In this document: positions 5,621 to 7,446 of the stretch, piece by piece | Position numbering within the stretch: position 1 is the first letter of the stretch | Layout of the letters: each line of letters opens with the position of its first letter | Source of the DNA: Clostridiales bacterium UBA3705 | GTDB taxonomy: Bacteria; Bacillota_A; Clostridia; Oscillospirales; Oscillospiraceae | Direction of reading: 5' to 3' | Assembly: GCA_002372735.1 (NCBI GenBank) | Contig: DFIE01000114.1 | Coordinates: forward strand, 1-7,446 | Length of the DNA: 7,446 bases | Notes under the pieces: model-generated | Database searches by the model: none | Seen by the model: only the letters and a program-made list of their open reading frames with translations | Told to the model about the DNA's origin: nothing | Translations under genes and position numbers: made by a program

Positions 5621-7276
5621 TCTGAAAAACTGAAAATCATCCCCCTGGGGGGATTGAACGAAATCGGAAAAAACATGACCGTGCTGGAGTACGGCAAGGA
5701 CATGATCGTCATTGACTGCGGGTTGGGCTTTCCCGAGGACGATATGTACGGCGTGGACCTGGTGATCCCCGACGTCACCTATCTGGTCAACAACCTGAAA
5801 AAGCTCAGAGGTTACTTTATCACCCACGGCCACGAGGACCACATCGGCTCGCTGCCCTATGTGCTCCAGGCCGCCAACGCCCCGGTCCACGGCACCGCCC
5901 TGACCAACGGCCTGATCCGCCTGAAGCTGGAGGAGCACAATCTCACCAGCCGGGTGGAGCTGGTCACCCACAAGCCCGGCGAAATTGTGGAGGCCGGCTG
6001 CTTCCAGGTGGAGTTCATCCACGTGAACCACTCCATCGCCGACGCCGTGTCCTTCTGCATCCACACCCCGGTGGGCCGGGTGGTGGTCACCGGCGACTTT
6101 AAAATCGACGCCACCGCCCCCGACGGCATGACCGACCTGGCCCGCTTCGGCGAGCTGGGCAAGCAGGGGGTGCTGGCCCTGCTGTGCGACTCCACCAACG
6201 TGGAGCGGCCCGGCTACACCCCCTCCGAATCTGTGGTCACCGAGGGCCTGGACCGGCAGTTCAAGGCCTGCGACAAGCGGATCATCGTGACCACCTTCGC
6301 CTCCAATATGTACCGCATCCAGTCCATCCTGGAAATCGCCCGGCGCTACGGCCGCAAGGTGGCGGTGACCGGCCGGTCCATGGAGAACATCCTCCAGGTG
6401 GCCGGGGAGCTGGGCTACCTCCAGGCCGCCCAGGACACGGTGGTGGACATCAGCCAGATCAAATCCATCCCCAAGAACAAGCTGGTCATTGTGGCCACAG
6501 GCTCCCAGGGCGAAAACATGTCCGCCCTGTACCGGATGGCCTTCTCCAGCCACAAGCAGGTGGAGATCACCCCCTTTGACCGGATTTTGATCTCCGCCTC
6601 CGCCATCCCCGGCAACGAAAAGGCCATCAGCCGCATCATCAACGAGCTCTACCGCAAGGGGGCCGAGGTGGTGTACGACAAGTCCGAGGGGCTGCACGTC
6701 TCCGGCCACGCCTGCCAGGAGGAGCTGAAGCTGATCCACGCGCTGATCAAGCCCCGGTTCTTTATCCCGGTCCACGGCGAGCAGCGGATGCTCCAGGTCC
6801 ACGCCCGGCTGGCCCAGCAGATGGGCATGAGCCCCAAGCGGGTGTTTGTGACCGACATCGGCGACGTGCTGGAGCTCACCGCCAAGACCTGCCGCCTGGC
6901 CGAGCGGGCCGTGCCCGCCGGCCGGATTTTGGTGGACGGCACCGTGGTGGGCGACGTGGGCGCCATGGTCCTGCGGGACCGGAAGCACCTGGCCCAGGAC
7001 GGCATGATTGTGGTGTGCGTGAACCTGTCCGCCGACGACGGCAGCGTGATCTCCGGGCCGGACATCATCACCCGGGGCTTTGTGTACGTGAAGGACTCTG
7101 AGGATCTGATGGAGGCCATGCGCTACATCGTAAACGACTCCCTGGACCACTGCAGAGCCCGGCGGATCTGCGACCACGCCACCATCAAGGCCACCATCAA
7201 AAACGATCTGAGCGGCTACCTGTACAAAACCACCAAGCGCAACCCCATGATTTTGCCGGTTCTGACAGAGCTGTAA
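5618..7276 (+). CDS. rnjA: Ribonuclease J (metallo-beta-lactamase/beta-CASP RNase)
   Basis: RNase J combines 5'-3' exonuclease and endonuclease activity and drives mRNA decay and rRNA maturation in Firmicutes. The 552-residue protein has the metallo-beta-lactamase metal ligands: D33 in IDCG, HGHEDH at 70-75, H138 in VNHS and D160 in TGDF. These are followed by beta-CASP motifs with D191 in DSTN, TGRS at 251-254, HVSGH at 360-364 and H386 in PVHGE. The C-terminal domain (about 450-552) completes the usual length. The start is TTG at 5618-5620: AAGGAG at 5603-5608 is nine bases upstream, an in-frame TGA at 5591-5593 blocks a longer form, and no ATG lies between. The product could equally be called rnjB if the genome has two copies. 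It sits alone between its own promoter and a strong hairpin, ending in tandem stops TAATAA. Confidence 0.96.
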   Translation: MSEKLKIIPLGGLNEIGKNMTVLEYGKDMIVIDCGLGFPEDDMYGVDLVIPDVTYLVNNLKKLRGYFITHGHEDHIGSLPYVLQAANAPVHGTALTNGLIRLKLEEHNLTSRVELVTHKPGEIVEAGCFQVEFIHVNHSIADAVSFCIHTPVGRVVVTGDFKIDATAPDGMTDLARFGELGKQGVLALLCDSTNVERPGYTPSESVVTEGLDRQFKACDKRIIVTTFASNMYRIQSILEIARRYGRKVAVTGRSMENILQVAGELGYLQAAQDTVVDISQIKSIPKNKLVIVATGSQGENMSALYRMAFSSHKQVEITPFDRILISASAIPGNEKAISRIINELYRKGAEVVYDKSEGLHVSGHACQEELKLIHALIKPRFFIPVHGEQRMLQVHARLAQQMGMSPKRVFVTDIGDVLELTAKTCRLAERAVPAGRILVDGTVVGDVGAMVLRDRKHLAQDGMIVVCVNLSADDGSVISGPDIITRGFVYVKDSEDLMEAMRYIVNDSLDHCRARRICDHATIKATIKNDLSGYLYKTTKRNPMILPVLTEL

Positions 7277-7281
7277 TAAAA

Positions 7282-7323
7282 CCCCCCGGGGCAGAGGCCG
7301 ACGCCTCCGCCCCGGGGGAATTT
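7282..7323 (+). terminator. GC-rich hairpin terminator after rnjA, possibly bidirectional
   Basis: CCCCCGGGGC (7283-7292) pairs perfectly with GCCCCGGGGG (7309-7318). After one mismatch, GAGGC (7294-7298) pairs with GCCTC (7303-7307) around a CGAC loop. On the plus strand only AATTT follows, a weak U-tract. On the minus strand the hairpin is followed by TTTTATT (complement of 7275-7281), a better U-tract, so it may also stop transcription arriving from the right. Confidence 0.8.
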
Positions 7324-7345
7324 AAACTTAAAACGTATCTATTCA

Positions 7346-7372
7346 GTAGGGGCCGATGCCTACATCGGCCCT
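7346..7372 (+). repeat. Palindromic intergenic repeat, copy 1
   Basis: A 27-bp unit starts with GTAGGGGC. Its GGGCCGATG (7350-7358) pairs with CATCGGCCC (7363-7371) around a four-base loop. It matches copy 2, on the other strand at 7397-7423, at 24 of 27 positions. Similar GTAGGGGC palindromes are, from general knowledge, frequent between genes of gut Oscillospiraceae; whether this exact unit is one of them was not checked. A TTTTT run at 7381-7385 lies nine bases beyond the stem. Confidence 0.75.
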
Positions 7373-7396
7373 GTCCCCCGTTTTTGCCTGCATGCG

Positions 7397-7423
7397 AGGG
7401 CGGATGTGGGCATCCGCCCCTAC
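7397..7423 (-). repeat. Palindromic intergenic repeat, copy 2 (inverted)
   Basis: Read on the minus strand this unit also begins GTAGGGGC and forms a nine-pair stem between 7398-7406 and 7411-7419. It differs from copy 1 at three positions: two are the two partners of one base pair (C-G changed to G-C) and one is in the loop. The two copies face each other, so their outer GTAGGGG/CCCCTAC ends (7346-7352 and 7417-7423) are also complementary. Confidence 0.75.
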
Positions 7424-7446
7424 TCTCGGAGAAGCCTGCGGAAACA

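Larger units (their letters stand above)
7277..7446. other. Intergenic region downstream of rnjA, no gene visible
   Basis: These 170 bases to the window edge contain the GC-rich terminator hairpin, a short AT-rich spacer (7319-7345) and the inverted repeat pair. No open frame, promoter or RNA gene is convincing in the last 23 bases. The next gene lies outside the window. Confidence 0.7.

Noticed and set aside
5600..7177. A 525-codon open frame on the minus strand opposite rnjA
   Set aside because: Composition is typical of antisense to a GC-rich gene, there is no family signature, and it is opposite a complete RNase J.
7346..7423. The two palindromic units as a CRISPR array
   Set aside because: There are only two units, in opposite orientations, with one 24-base interval and no cas genes. 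CRISPR repeats are direct and regularly spaced.

Overview
The window reads as chromosomal DNA from a GC-rich gut-type Clostridia, most like Oscillospiraceae (Flavonifractor, Lawsonibacter or Intestinimonas relatives). The reasons are the strong G/C bias at third codon positions, the Firmicutes-type set recJ, bifunctional rel, dtd and RNase J, near-consensus housekeeping promoters, GGAGG-type ribosome binding sites, and a palindromic GTAGGGGC... intergenic repeat of a kind I associate with these genomes. The family assignment is an inference and was not tested by any search.

Layout. The left two thirds is one minus-strand operon read from about 4828 down to 39: recJ (single-strand DNA exonuclease), relA (bifunctional (p)ppGpp synthetase/hydrolase) and dtd (D-aminoacyl-tRNA deacylase), with gaps of 33 and 41 bases. 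A next gene may begin at the left edge. A 166-base AT-rich divergent region (4811-4976) holds the recJ promoter and an oppositely facing promoter for a short, unrecognised gene. That gene (4977-5387) encodes a two-helix membrane protein with a C-terminal zinc-ribbon-like tail and ends in its own hairpin terminator, which overlaps its stop codon. A 230-base gap (5388-5617) then carries that terminator, a near-consensus extended -10 promoter and a leader of about 136 nt. The leader can be folded by eye into a three-way junction and contains a 16-codon upstream ORF. It precedes rnjA (ribonuclease J, TTG start). After rnjA come a strong GC-rich hairpin and two inverted copies of a 27-bp palindromic repeat.

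Function. The genes form two conserved housekeeping groups. One covers DNA repair, the stringent response and translation quality control. The other is RNA processing and decay. There is no sign of phage, plasmid, insertion sequence, CRISPR, tRNA or rRNA. The protein genes are intact and ordinary. The parts worth a second look are the rnjA leader with its possible leader peptide, the repeat pair with a compensatory stem change, a 16-nt sequence shared between leader and repeats, and the uncharacterised membrane/zinc-ribbon protein.
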